Assembly: GCA_028386065.3 (NCBI GenBank)
Contig: JAKUCV010000435.1
Span: 23,141 to 87,140, forward strand
From: Turnera subulata
Taxonomy: Eukaryota; Streptophyta; Magnoliopsida; Malpighiales; Passifloraceae
Length of the DNA: 64,000 bases
Direction of reading: 5' to 3'
Shown: positions 46,881 through 59,305 of the stretch, one piece after another
Position numbering within the stretch: position 1 is the stretch's first letter
Layout of the letters: the number at the start of each line of letters is the position of its first letter
Translations under genes and position numbers: made by a program
The notes under the pieces: model-generated
Databases searched by the model: none
Seen by the model: only the letters and a program-made list of their open reading frames with translations
Told to the model about the DNA's origin: nothing

Positions 46881-47300
46881 TGAAAGAGGATACAGCTTCC
46901 TGTAATTGTGCTGTAACGCTTGACATTTAGAATTGTTTGTGTTTTCCTCTATATATGCTTTCTTGGTGAAAATTTTAATTCAAACACAAAGACAAGAGCC
47001 CCAGACCTGTACATATCACTGGTACAAGAGAGAATCGCTTTATTCATCTAAATATGACCAAAGATAAAGTTTTCGTTTCGATTATAAGAAGGGAAACCTC
47101 CTTTTATCATTGAAGACACTTGAAAATATCATTACAACTAAATAATAATTGCAGACTTCGTTGTTTTTCTTGACTTGAGCACTTACATATGGGCATAACC
47201 CCATCAGGGGAAGTATTTTCCAGGATGCTATACCTTCCCTTCTAGCTAGGTTTCTTCTGTAAACTACAATTCCTTAAGATATAAGTTGGAAAGTGCGCGC

Positions 47301-50300
47301 TCAGGCTGCAGCTTGCGCAGAAAGCTCCTTCTGATCTCCACAAACTCTTTGTAGAAACTTATCAACAATTGAAACAAACTCTTCCACTTTTTCCTCGTGG
47401 GGCAAATGACCACAGTTCTTAATAATCTCAAGGCAGGCTCCAGGTATAGCTTGTGCAAGCCTTTTAGCATTCCAGGTGGGAACAATTCGGTCGTTGTCGC
47501 CTGTGATGATCAGAACTGCAGTTCATCGAGTAAATGATGAATCAGTATCACAACGGTGGGACAAGCTATATTAGTGCACCAGCTACATTATCCATCATTG
47601 TAGAAATGACATGCCAAACTGAACTGATGGGCAATCAATAAGCACAGCAAAAGACAAGGTTAATCCAGCTTGAAAATTTCCGAACCCATCCTTCTGTAAT
47701 TTTCGTTAATTTGCTTGCCGCCTCCTATCATTTACCCCAAATGTCCAGTAGACAGTCCTGATTGAGGTGAAGGTGCTTTATTGGGTAATATGGAAAGGTA
47801 ATAGCGTCAACTGCTGTTAGTACTCAAAGCATGACTGAGATTAGCTTATGCACTGAAACTTAAAAGAAAAAACCTATTACACTGAAATCAGTGTCTAGAT
47901 TTCCTAACTCCAGAGTGGCCTAAATGAGAATTTCAAAACTAGCAGTTCCACTATTGCCAGAGAACTTATGCAAGAAAGATGTGGACTAGTTTAATACCTG
48001 GGCAAGAGATTTCATGAAGTCTGTTTGACAATGGTGGCTTTGATTCAGACTCCATATTCGCAAGAGTTGCTGCAGTGAATTCTGCAAGAGCTTTGTCCCA
48101 ACCTTTTGCTCTCAGTGGCTGCATTTAAAGCTTCAATCAGGTAAGCAACATGCAGTCACCAGGAATATTCAATAAAATCTCGACTAGCATAAAAACAAGG
48201 GTTAACAGGAATATTGCAACTAAACTGATCCCGTGTTCAAGTACACCATTCCACCCTCTTACAAATAATAAGAAAGAAATAAATACATTCCTCAATTACC
48301 TTGGTATAACCATTCAGCACATCATCTGAGAGTTGCTTCGAATCATACCATGCAGTACGTACTGCTGCTACACCAAATTTATCGATTAACATCCTTATCT
48401 GAGAATCACAGAAAGACCTTAATTAATTACAAAAAAGTGCAGCTCAAGATGATAAGCAAATTTTGCTAACATATATTCAACGAGTGTACCAAAGACAATT
48501 CTTCTTATAAGTTCCTCAGAAAATTTTCTCTAATGAATTCTTGAAAGTAATGTAGCAAATCCTAGTCTTTGGCTTAGGACATTAGCCATTTGAACCAAAA
48601 TGATAAGCAAAATTTTCATGCCTTTTGATGCATCATGAGTCTTTCACAGTTCAACTCGGGATATCTGATGATTCTAATTGAATCCATCAAATGTAGAAAT
48701 ATGCACAGAAAACTTTAAAGAGTGTATGCACAATAGATTCAGTACCAGCATTACACCAAGGGCAGAGCGCAAAAAGGCAGCCAGTGCTTTCTTATACCAT
48801 GAGTTAAGCATATTTGCCATCCCCATAACCATTTGCACTATCATCTGTGCAATGGTTTTAGCCAACTTTGTTAAACCCTCCAACAGCTGCATAAATGGCT
48901 TCCATAATCTAGTTGAATCAGATTCATCCCCTTCAGTAGTGGTATTAGTTCCCGTCTTAGTTCCTTCTTTTATCTTCCTCACGCCCAATGGGGCAAATAT
49001 TGCTGGAGCAACAAGGATGAGAGCTGCAACACGTTCAGGAGCCTCAAAGTACGCATTAACCGCCACAAGAGAACCAGCGGAATGCCTATAATACAAAGGT
49101 TTTTAACAGGTTCAGAGACATGAATTTTAGGAAGAATGCAAAGGAGCAGGGGAATTATTCTCACTGACACAGAATTATCAATAGCTTCAAGGTTGCCAAA
49201 TACCAACAGGCTAAACCTAAAGACTAAGTAAATTGCAAAAGAGAATTAGTACGTAGTCATGCTAGTTATATTCATGGCATCAAATAGTTTCAAAGAATCA
49301 TCGTTTATAATATTTCAGAGAATGGAATACAGGTAAACCAGATCTGGTTGTTCATTTGTTCTGTCATCATGCTACCATTTATTCTGAAGATTATATCATT
49401 AGGAGAACAGATAATTGTAATCAATCTTCCACAAAAGTGAAAACAAGAGTTAAGGGAAACCAGAGGTCAAAGTAGAAAGCCTAACGAGACATGATAAATG
49501 AACATACCCCACTAAGACGACTTTCTCAGCTGCCAAGAAATCAATGAAGTACAGTGTAGCTAATACTGAAAATGCCATAGAGTATGGATTCAATGGCTTT
49601 GCATCCTCATTGCCTAAAGATAAATGCAAGAAAGAATCAACCCTGGAAGTCAACCCAAAGGCTGGTCTATCAAATGCAAGAACTTTGGAACCAATGAGCT
49701 CCGCCAATGGCTTCATAACTCGATTCCACGAAAACACAGAAGCTCCAAACCCATGTAACAAGATCATAGGAAGACCAAGCTTCCGCGAATCATGCCGAGA
49801 AAGTTGAGAACCACTCTGGCTCTCTGGTGCATTATCTGCTTCTGTTTCTGCATTGTACACCTTGTGGTGTATGTGTACTCCATTGAACTCACAGAAACAA
49901 CTGTCAGGATCAGCTAACTGTGTAGGGTCTAACAGCTCATCTTGATCCACATCTGCTATTCTCTTCTTCCTCTTCCTTGTTCTTGCATCCACCAGCTGCT
50001 CTGCAGATAACAAAAAAAGGTTAAAAAAAAAAAGCACCATTGCAACAAGTGATAACACAAAACCAACAACAAATGACAAATCACAACTCTACACAACCTA
50101 AACAAACTGGAAAGAAAAGAAAGAACAGAGATTGAATATACCAGAGTACTGTGCACCTCCGGCGCCACTGACTGAAGCATGAAGAGGAGGCAATTTAACA
50201 ACCTTTGGACAAAACCCACCACCATATCCATCTTGCCAAACAGGGAAGCCAACAACACACCTCTTGGTCTTGGTTCTTACAATGGAACCACATCTGCCAT

Positions 50301-50358
50301 AATTATAGTGCTGCTGCTGCTGGGCTAGCAACACAAGTTGCTGAAATCTCCCAACCAT
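47301..50358 (-). CDS. Plastid-type alpha/beta hydrolase, 494 aa, 6 exons
   Basis: The minus-strand exons are 50358-50142, 50000-49508, 49085-48746, 48398-48300, 48118-47998 and 47515-47301 (1485 nt). The N-terminus up to about residue 70 looks like a transit peptide. The core has oxyanion loop MILLHGFGASVFSW, nucleophile GHSAGS (Ser239), acid ITGDNDRIVP (Asp432 or Asp430) and NCGHLPHEEK (His460). A long insert of about 60 residues after the nucleophile (AKTIAQMIVQMVMGMANML) forms a hydrophobic cap, as in the plant subgroup related to Arabidopsis At1g80280/At1g15490 (from memory). The substrate is unknown. It stands head to head with the oxidoreductase gene at 50591, start codons 232 bp apart. 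Its 5' part is duplicated and broken at 54667-55105. Confidence 0.92.
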
Positions 50359-50590
50359 ATTTCTGTGCCGGCTGGAAACTCTAGGAAAGCAAGAGAGCAG
50401 CAGAGGATAACATTTTTTTTTTAGATAAGCTGAATTGTTTATCTCTCGGGAAGGAAAGATACAAATACAATAATAGGAAATAGCCCTTTAAAGTTGACTA
50501 TATTGGTCCCATTGAGCGACTATAAATAAGTAGTAAACAACAAAACACAAACACACACACACACAAGAAACAAGGAGATAAAAAAAAAAA
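50359..50590. promoter_or_regulatory. Bidirectional promoter between hydrolase and oxidoreductase
   Basis: Only 232 bp separate the two start codons. A TATA box for the oxidoreductase is at 50521-50528 (TATAAATA), about 70 bp before its ATG. An ACACACAC run and an A run precede the ATG. In the duplicated copy the matching site reads TATAATGA. Confidence 0.65.
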
Positions 50591-52994
50591 ATGGAGGCTT
50601 TGCTATGCAAGAAACTGGGTGATCCATCAACAAAAGCCTCAGGGGAGGAATCCCCGATAGAATTAACGAAAACCCATCCAATCCCACAACTTAATTCACC
50701 CACTGCAGTGAGGGTGAGGGTGAAAGCTACGAGCTTGAACTATGCAAATTACCTGCAAGTCTTGGGGAAGTATCAGGAGAAGTATCCTCTCCCTTTCATT
50801 CTCGGGTCTGATTACTCCGGCACCGTCGAGGCCGTGGGCCCCAACGTCACACGGTTCAAGGTTGGAGACAAAGTCTGCTCCTTGGCTAGCCTTGGATCCT
50901 TTGCTCAGTTCATTGTGACCCAAGAGGCTGACCTGTGAGTTTGATTCTTGGTTATTTTATTTGGAAATGGATTTTGATTCTTGGTTGGTGGGTATTTTAT
51001 TTTACCTTTTTTTTTTTAATTGTTCCTTAAAAAAAAAAGGTATAAAGTGCCAGAGGGGTGTGATTTGGTGGCTGCTGCTGCTCTTCCTGTGGCTTTTGGG
51101 ACATCTCATGTTGCTCTGATGTATAGGGCTAATTTGAGATCAGGACAGGTTAGTTGTGTTGATAGATATTTGCTTCAATCAGTGGCTTTGAGTTCTGGAT
51201 TTTCTGTTGCTAATCAGTCTATGACACAAAGTGAAATGAAATGGTTAAAGTTGTTGAACACACAGAGAAAGTTGAGTTATGTTATGAAATTTGCGTAGGT
51301 TCTGTTGGTTCTTGGAGCAGCTGGAGGAGTTGGTCTCTCTGCTGTACAAATTGGCAAGGCTGTTGGAGCTACTGTAATCGGTGTGGTTAGGTAACTTACC
51401 CCTTTGAGACACTTTTTTTATGAGGATTGTCCTCTTTTTTTAGGTTTGTTGTTACTGTGCTGTTTTTGATGGTTTCTGATTTTGTTATCCATTATGGCAG
51501 GGGAGCTGAAAAGGTGCAGTTTTTGAAGTCGTATGGAGTTGATCATGTTGTGGACTTGAGTAAAGAAAGCATCATACCGAGCGTCAAGGATTTCCTGAAG
51601 ACAAAGAAGCTCAAAGGAGTTGATGTGTTTTATGATCCTGTTGGTGGGAAGCTCACCAAAGAAAGCTTGAAGCTTTTGAACTGGGGTGCTCAGATTTTGG
51701 TTATTGGGTTTGCCAGTGGGGAAATACCTGTAATCCCTGTTAATCTTGCTCTTGTCAAGGTACCTTGAATCAACCTATTCATTCATATGGTTGTACAAAA
51801 GCTGTCATTTATTCCGTAGTGACGACAAATTATTGTGTCAATCAACCAGAACTGGACAATTCATGGACTTTACTGGGGAAGCTATAAAATACATCGCCCC
51901 GGTGTGACTGAGGAGTCTATGGAGGAGCTATTTTCCTGGTTGAAAAGGGGCCTCATTAGTATCCACATTTCTCATACTTACAGCTTGTCTGAGGTCAGTA
52001 ATTTTTCAAAATTTCCTATATGTTGACATTTTTTATTTGTTTTTTCTACTTTATATAACAAATTATAACAAGAATAATTGGCTTTCCTCTGTCAAGGATT
52101 ATAACTTGTAAACATCAAAAGTTAATTCTTCTATACATGTGAGTTAGCTTAAGTTGAACCCTTTACTTGGATTGGAGCCAGGGCAGTCCCCTAAGTAGTC
52201 TCCACTTGATTCCTTTAGCAGTTATGTACAATATTGTTGACTTGGTATCCTTTAGTAACAACTCAAATCACAGCTAGATTAATTGTGGCCCAGCAACAAC
52301 TGGGGATAGTTATATATTTGACTTGATCTCTTGACATGTCCAATGGTCATTTCTTTGTTGAGACGGTATTGATTTAGATAATGGTCTAATAGATGATGTA
52401 GAAATCAAGTATCCTTTAGCTTTGGCGAATGCTTTGTTTGTTGCTCACTGTTGCAAGGAATCGGTACATGTTTTTATCTAAATACAAAGGAAGTCCATTT
52501 GGATTCTGTAGTAGTGAACCAAAATGAACATTGATGACTTGTTTATTTTTTTTGGTTTCCCATCCGGTATCCGGAGCTTCGCCCCGACTAATCCGGTTCG
52601 ACCCGTGTTGCGCACCTGGGTATGGTGGGTGAGTCTCCCAATGGGGATTTTCTACGTACCCGAGGGCTCGAACCCGAGACCTCGCTTAAGCGGAACCAAG
52701 TCGCTTACCACTTGGACCAACCCCACATTGGTTATTGATGACCTGTTTATGTTAATCAGGAAGTTTGCCCTTCCACTGATAATAATGATCAAAATGAACC
52801 CTTCAATGTTTATAGTGATTACTGAAAAGTTTTTCTTTTGTATACATTTTGGGTGAGAATCATCTGGTATTTAATCGAATGATCATTGTCCTCGACAGGC
52901 CAACCTCGCATTTGCTGCTATTAAAGATCGGAAAGCAATCGGGAAGGTCGTGCTCACTATTGGCGACGGAAGTAGTGCGATCTCGAGGCTGTAA
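50591..52994 (+). CDS. Quinone-oxidoreductase-like MDR protein, 347 aa, 6 exons (copy 1)
   Basis: The exons are 50591-50934, 51040-51148, 51299-51390, 51501-51759, 51850-51993 and 52899-52994 (1044 nt). It has a GroES-like N-terminal half (PLPFILGSDYSGTVEAVG, RFKVGDKVC) and a Rossmann NADPH domain (VLLVLGAAGGVGLSAVQIGK); there are no zinc-ligand cysteines, as in zeta-crystallin type quinone reductases. It corresponds to Arabidopsis At3g56460 by family resemblance (from memory). The last three residues are SRL, a peroxisomal targeting signal type 1, so a peroxisomal enzyme is likely. It probably reduces quinones or reactive carbonyls with NADPH. Intron 5 is 0.9 kb and holds a SINE. A broken copy is at 55448 and an intact one at 59306. 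Confidence 0.93.
52546..52733 (-). mobile_element. tRNA-derived SINE, family A, near-complete copy
   Basis: This is the best copy in the window. On minus it has an A box (GGTCCAAGTGGTAAGCGACT), a B box (TCGGGTTCGAGCC), a body, the tail GGATACCGGATGGGAAACC and an A run. ATTGATGACTTGTTTA (52530-52545) and ATTGATGACCTGTTTA (52734-52749) flank it. The equivalent intron of oxidoreductase copy 2 (near 57330) has the empty site, so it inserted after that duplication. Confidence 0.93.
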
Positions 52995-53941
52995 ATCAAC
53001 CTGGATAATGCCGGAACACTCCAGTTACCATCACTCATTACATGGTTAATGAAATAATTGCAGTTTTCTCTTTAACATAAACGAGGTCTCAGACATAGTC
53101 AATGTTGTAGAACAATGAGTGATGCTCATCTCAGTAAGAGGGGAGTGTTCACTGTAAACATCTAATAATGGAACCTTTTTTGCTACAAGGTCATTTGTAG
53201 TTTTGCTAAAGCAAGGGGATTGAGCTCTTGGGTTTGAGTCCCACCTTCAACATCTACTAGTATAATATAAAAAACATCTTGTGTTTCATTGGATTGCATC
53301 TAGGCATGGCTTGCGGTTGGCTGCTTACTTGTGATTATTCTTAGCCTTGGAGCATTTTCAAAATATTTAAACCTATTTTGCATGATTTTTCTACTATTAG
53401 TTTATGTATATTGGATAACAAGACTTTTTTTATTTTAGTAAGCTATCCCTACCTTTGAACCATAGTCGTAAAAAATTGGGATGTGATTGAACTGGGATAA
53501 TATTCTTTCATAAATAATAGTTAATAATTTTTATATATTAGCATTTACAATTGCAACATAAAAATTTTGAGCAACAATTTTTAAATAAGAAGAAAATTTT
53601 CTCCGTTATTAGAAGGCCTAGAAATTGTGTTTACCGGACTCGTTTAGTGCATGCCCGTGGTTGTGGTTGAGTTCTTTTTTATGCTAATCAAGTGTTACAA
53701 CAACAAGAGATCAGCCAAAAAGGAAATGACTGATTACAAGCAATAAAGGAAGGAAGAGGTAATCACTAATCAGAGCATAACCATACCAGAACAAAATACA
53801 CAAAAAGATTATATTGGGAGTTCTAGATTATGTGGTTGAGTTGAAGATTATATTATAAATCACCACTTGGGTCCATTGTGGACTTCTCTTCCCTACAAAT
53901 AGATAGGCATCTTTAGCCCATCAAGTCCCCCCTTATTTTTT
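52995..53941. other. Spacer, nothing recognised
   Basis: The first 160 bp are the 3' untranslated region of oxidoreductase copy 1 and match the region after copy 2. The rest is AT-rich without a recognisable feature. Confidence 0.5.
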
Positions 53942-54256
53942 TACCACGGTCGTGGCGCAGTGGTAGCATTTCGCTCGCCTATCTCTAGATCACGAGTTTG
54001 GGTCGTGAAACTCCCACTCAAGCCTCATTTGCATGACACAGCCGAATATGGTCTTTCACGTAGTGAAGTGTTGGTCATTGAACTCAAGAAATTCCCAAAC
54101 TCTGACGCTTGGCCGGCAAGGGTCCCCATTAATGCCCTAATGAGTAGTCTTTCCTGCAAAAAGAATCTAATGTCGGATATTACCGGTATTGACTGGGGCT
54201 TAGATCAAAGGAGCGACGATGACAACGAATGCCCTTTTTTTCTTGAACAAAAAAAA
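53942..54256 (+). mobile_element. tRNA-derived SINE, family B
   Basis: The head GTGGCGCAGTGGTAGCATTT is a good A box; the B box is weak (GTTTGGGTCGTG). The body (CACAGCCGAATATGGTCTTT, CACGTAGTGAAGTGTTGGTC) and tail (ATTACCGGTATTGACTGGGG, CGACGATGACAACG, CCCTTTTTTT) end in an A run. Relatives are at 9604, 42112 and 58105. Confidence 0.75.
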
Positions 54257-54666
54257 GTCTCCTCGTCTTTTTCGTTGTGACTAGGATGAACTGACTTCAG
54301 AGTTGACAATAGCACTTCACAACTGAGTTCTTTCTCTTTCAATCAATTTCACGACAAGAAAGCTCTTGGGTTGCATTTGTACAGATTTCTACAGATTAAT
54401 TATGTTTTGTCTCCAGAATTTTAGTCTTAAAATAGTTCACCACCTAGTCTTTTTTATATATTTCACGATCTATATTTTATAATTATTTAATCTTGATTCT
54501 TTCCCTTAATGCAATAGCTCAGAGCCTCACAGTATTGAACTTGTGGATGGCGGAGGTAAAATTTCATCAATCCTTTCTTTTTCTCTTATGTAAACATTCT
54601 TCTTCTTTTTTTTTTTCCAATTTTTTGCCAAAAAAGAAAATCATATCACCATCAGGATCTTATGTA

Positions 54667-55105
54667 AATCAGGATCAGCTAACTGTTTAGGGTTTAACAG
54701 CTCATCTCTTGATCCACATCTGCTATTCTCTTCTTTCTCTTCCTTGTTCTTGCATCCACCAGCTGCTCTGAAGATAACATAAAAGGTATAAAAGAATAAC
54801 AAAGGAGCATTGCAACAAGTAACAACACAAAACCAACAACAAATGTCAAATCACACTCTACACAACCTAAGCAAAACTGAAAAAAAGAGAGATTGGATAC
54901 ACAATGTGCAACTCCGGAGCCAGTACTGAAGCATGAAGAGGAGGCAATTTAACAGCCTTTGGCCAAAACCCACCAGACCCACGTTTCCAGAAAGGGAAGC
55001 CAACAAACACTCTTTGTCCTGGTTCTTACAATGGAACCACATTTGCCACAATTATACTGCTACTGCTGCGCTAGCAATACAAAGTTGCTGAAATGTCACA
55101 ACCAT
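54667..55105 (-). pseudogene. Duplicated 5' fragment of the second alpha/beta hydrolase
   Basis: The segment matches 49908-50380: start of exon 2, intron 1, exon 1. Exon 1 has lesions: small deletions (for example AATGTGCAACTCCGGAG against ACTGTGCACCTCCGGCG with lost bases) and the start codon region is changed (GAAATGTCACAACC against GAAATCTCCCAACC). Exons 3-6 are absent, so the duplicated block begins inside exon 2. Confidence 0.85.
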
Positions 55106-55130
55106 TTCTGTCACGGCTGGAAACTCTATT

Positions 55131-55295
55131 CTTCTTGGTTTCCTAAAATGGTATCCGGAGTTTTGCTCTGACTAATCCGAATTTTCGCATCTAATTATGG
55201 TGGGTGAGACTCATAATATGGATTTTTGCATACACGAGATCTCGATTCGAGACATCGCCTAAGCTGAACCAAATTCCTTACAACTCCAACAAAGG
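55131..55295 (-). mobile_element. tRNA-derived SINE, family A, in the broken promoter copy
   Basis: On minus the head is damaged (TTGTAAGGAATTTGGTTC), with B-box-like GTCTCGAATCGAG, then TGGTATCC-type tail as seen on plus (GGTTTCC, GGTATCCGGAG, CTGACTAATCCGAA). The original region at about 50380-50395 lacks it, so it landed between the two broken genes after duplication. Confidence 0.75.
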
Positions 55296-55447
55296 ATAAC
55301 ATTTATTTTAGAGAAGGTGAATTATTTTATTTATCTAGGGAAAGGAAAGATACAAATACAATAAGAATAGCCCTTAAACTTGAAGATATTGGTCCTATCG
55401 AACGACTATAATGAAGTAGTAAACAACAAAAAAACACACACACAAAA

Positions 55448-57581
55448 ATGGAGGCTGCAAGAAACTGGGTGATCCATCAACAAAAGCCTCAGGGGAGGAA
55501 TCCCCAATAGAAATTGACAAAATCCCATCCAATCCCATAACTTAATTCACCCACTTCAGTGAGGGTGAGAGTGAAAGCTGCGAGCTTGAACTATGGAAAT
55601 TACCTGCAAGTATTGGGGAAGTAGCAGGACAAGCCTCCTCTCCCTTTCATTCCTGGGTCTGATTACTCCGGCACCGTTGAGGCTGTGGGCCCCGGCGTCA
55701 CACGGTTCAAGGTTGGAGACAAAGTCTGCTCCTTTGCTAAAGTTGGATCCTTTGCTCAGTTCGTTGTGAGCCAAGAGGCTGACCTGTGAGTTTGATTCTT
55801 AATTATGTTATTTGGAAATGGATTTGGTTCAAATGAACCCTTTAATGTTTATAGTGATTATCAGTTGGTGGGTAAGTGATATGGTCTCTCCGTCTTCAAA
55901 GAAAAAAGGTATAAAGTGCCAGATTGGTGTGATTTGGTGGCTGCTGCTGCTCTTCCTGTGGCTTTTGGGACCTCTCATGCTGCCCTGCTCTATAGGGCTA
56001 ATTTGAGATCAGGACAGGTTAGTTGTGTTGAGAGATCTTTGCTTTAGTCAGTGGCTTTGAGTTCTGGGTTTTGATATGGTCCCCCTGTTGTTGAGTAGGT
56101 TCTGTTGGTTCTTGGAGCAGCTGGAGGAGTTGGCCTCTCTGCTGTACAAATTGGCAAGGCTGTTGGTGCTACTGTCATTGCTGTGGTTAGGTAACTTATG
56201 CTTAGAAACACTCTTTATGAGGATTATGCTCTTTGTTTGAGGTTTGTTGTTCCTGTGCTTTGTTAGGTGGTTTCTGATTCTGTTATCAATTATGGCAGAG
56301 GAGCAGAAAAGGTGCAGTTTTTGAAGTCATATGGAGTTGATCATGTTGTGGACTCGAGTAAAGAAAGTATCATACCGAGTGTCAAGGATTTCCTGAAGAC
56401 AAGGAAGCTCAAAGGAGTTGATGTTCTGTATGATCCTGTTGGTGGGAAGCTCACCAAAGAGAGCTTGAAGCTTTTGAATTGGGGTGCTCAGATTTTGGTT
56501 ATTGGGTTTGCCAGTGGGGAAATACCTGTAATCCCTGTTAATCTTGCTCTTGTCAAGGTACCTTTAATCAACCTGTTATTTCATATGGTTGTAAAATGCT
56601 GTCATTTATTCTGTAGTGACGACAAATTGTTGTGTCAATCAGCCAGAACTGGACAATTCATGGATTTTTGAGGGGCAGCTATAAAATACTTCGACCCGGT
56701 GTGACTGAGGAGTCTATGAAGGAGCTGTTTTCCTGGTTGGAAAGGGGCCTCATTAGTATCCACATTTCTCATACTTACAGCTTGTCAGAGGTCAGTAATT
56801 TTTCAAAATTTCCTATGTGTTGACATTAATTATTTGTTTTTCTGCTTTATACAAGAAATTATAACAAGAACAATTGGCCTTCCTCTGCCAAGAATTATAA
56901 CTTGTAAACATCAACAGTTAATTCTTCTATACATGTGAGTGAGCTTAAGTTGAACCCTTTACTTGGATTGGAGCCAGAACAGTCCCTGACTAGTCTCCAC
57001 TTAATTCCTTTAGTGTTTATGTACAGCATTGTTAACTTTGTATCCTTCACTAACACTCAAATCACAGCTAGATTAAATTGTGGCACAGCAACAACTGGGG
57101 ATAGTTGTATATTTGAGTTGGTTTCTTGGCATCTCCAATGGTCATTTCTAGTTGAGACGGTATTGATTTAGATAATGGACTAATAGATGATGTAGAAATC
57201 AAGTATCCTTTGGCTTTGACGAATGCTTTGTTTTGTTGCTGAGTGTGCAAGTAATTGGTACATGTTTTCACCTCAATACAAAGAAAGTCCATTTGGATTC
57301 TGGAGAAGTGAACTGAATGAACACTGATGACTTGTTCATGTTAATCAGGAAGTTCGCCCTCCACTGATAATAATGATCCAAATGAACCCTTCAATGTTTG
57401 TAGTGATTGATGCAAAGTTTTTCTTTTGTATACATTTTGGGTGAGAATCATCTGGTATTGATCGAATGACCATTTTCCTCGACAGGCCAACCTCGCCTTT
57501 GCTGCTATTAAAGATAGGAAAGCAATCGGAAAGGTTGTGCTTACTATTGGCGACGGAAGAAGCGGAATTTCTAGGCTGTAA
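55448..57581 (+). pseudogene. Quinone-oxidoreductase-like gene copy 2, disabled in exon 1
   Basis: Six exon-equivalents are present: 55448-55785, 55909-56017, 56099-56190, 56299-56557, 56647-56790 and 57486-57581. Exon 1 has an 8-base loss just after ATGGAGGCT, a one-base gain near CCAATAGAAATTG, and an in-frame TAG where copy 1 has TAT (GGGAAGTAGCAG). Exons 2-6 keep length, frame, splice sites and the SRL ending. The TATA box equivalent near 55407 is altered to TATAATGA. It is probably a recent pseudogene; an N-terminally shortened product cannot be excluded. Confidence 0.88.
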
Positions 57582-59305
57582 ATCAACCTGGATAAAGCTG
57601 GAACACTCCAGTTACATCACTCATTACATGGTTGATGAAATCATTGCGGTTCTTCTTCAACATAAACGAGGTAGCAGATGTAGTTTCCATCAAATATTAA
57701 GATGTGGGTGTTGTTGTAGAACAACGAGTGATGCTTATCTTAGTAAGAACATTGCGTAGAGAGTGTTCACTGTGAACATCTAATAATGGAACCATTTTTG
57801 CTACAAACTCATTGGTACTCTTGTTAAAGCAAAGATGGATGAGGTTTCGGATTTGAGTCCCACCTTTCAACATCCACTAGTATATAAAAGAAAATGGATG
57901 GCATTTTGAGTTTCATGTTTACTTATGTGAGAACAGTTCTTTAAGCTTTAGAATTTGAGAATAATAACTCCTGTTTCATGTGTTTTTAGAGAACTATTCT
58001 CAAGGTAGAGAATCAGATTAATTTTCCAAGAGAATTTTTTCCCGCTTATCAAATGTCTGAACCTATTTTGCTCGATTTCTCTACTATTTTAGTCTCGTAG
58101 TTACCACCAAGAGGTGGTGGCACAGTTTCGCTTGGCTATCTCTAGATCACAGGTTCAAGTCGTGGTGCTTCTAGTCGAGCCTTATTTGCCTTTGCGTGAC
58201 GTTGATGAATATGGCCTTCTAAATAGTGAGGTGCTGGCCATTGAGCATACGAAACTCCCTGGACTATGAGACCACTGATGCTTTTTTTATCTGTGATTTA
58301 AAAAAAAAATAGTCTCACTTTTTATGTCCATCCCCAAAAATGAACAGTAAATCAGAGCCATCTTCCCTACAAATAAATGGCATCTTATTTTTCACTACAT
58401 AACAGATAGGGATTGCCAAAGTCTCCCCTTTTTATGGGGTTTGAGTAGGATCATGTCACATGCAATAGCACTTATTAGTTGAGTTCTTTCTCTTTCAATC
58501 TGTCTCGCTACAAGAAAGCCCTTTGGGTTGTATAGTCTAGACTTTCTATGGATTAATTATATTGTCTCCTCCTGAACTTCAGTCTCAAAATAATTCATCA
58601 CCTGAAATTTTTTTATATAGGTTCAACTGAATTTTTTATATATGTATGTTACTATTTGTATTATATAATTGTTTCATTTAGATTCTTAGGTTTTTGTCAT
58701 TGGGAGCCGTGGTGGTCCTTAATGAAAAGTTAAAAAACAATGAAAAAACGACATGTGACTAGCCGTCAATAATATTGAACGTGTAGGTGGTGGAGGCCAA
58801 ATATCATCAAACATTTTTCTTTCTTTAAACATCAAACATTATTTTTTTTCTTTTTTTTGCCAAAAAAAAAGAGAAAATCATAGTCACCATCAAGATCTTG
58901 CACATGTTTCACATTTTTACATTTTCCATGGGCTGTAATTCTCCACCAACAAAATATTCATGGAATGGTCCCTTAACACAAGGGGGGGCGGACCGGAATC
59001 CTTGTTAGGAAAATGTAAATCAAAGTTCATTGGAGAAAAATATGAATTAATTAATCCGATTTTCTTTTACTTAGCTGATGTTAAGGTGCCATATTCCTGT
59101 CCAGATACATTAATCATGATTTAACACAGGCTTCGCCTCCTTCTTCCATTCCAACAAAAGTATTTAGCTTGCCATGGTAGAGATGCCAAAAGTCCAAAAT
59201 GGTAGGCTCTAAACTAAGGGGACGGACTTTTCAAAGTCTTTGGAACTAAGAATAAGTGAAAGTTTGTAAGTAGTAGTGTAGAATTTCAGACACAGAAAGA
59301 AAGAA
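57582..59305. other. Spacer before oxidoreductase copy 3
   Basis: The left 250 bp match the region after copy 1. Apart from the SINE at 58105-58311 I see only AT-rich sequence; TAGCTGATGTT and a G run at 58983-58988 are unremarkable. The promoter of copy 3 shows no clear similarity to that of copy 1. Confidence 0.45.
58105..58311 (+). mobile_element. tRNA-derived SINE, family B, shorter copy
   Basis: It has the head GAGGTGGTGGCACAG, B box CAGGTTCAAGTCGTGG, body (TTGATGAATATGGCCTTCTA, AATAGTGAGGTGCTGGCCAT) and an A run at 58300-58309. TAGTCTC occurs just outside both ends and may be part of the target duplication. Confidence 0.65.
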
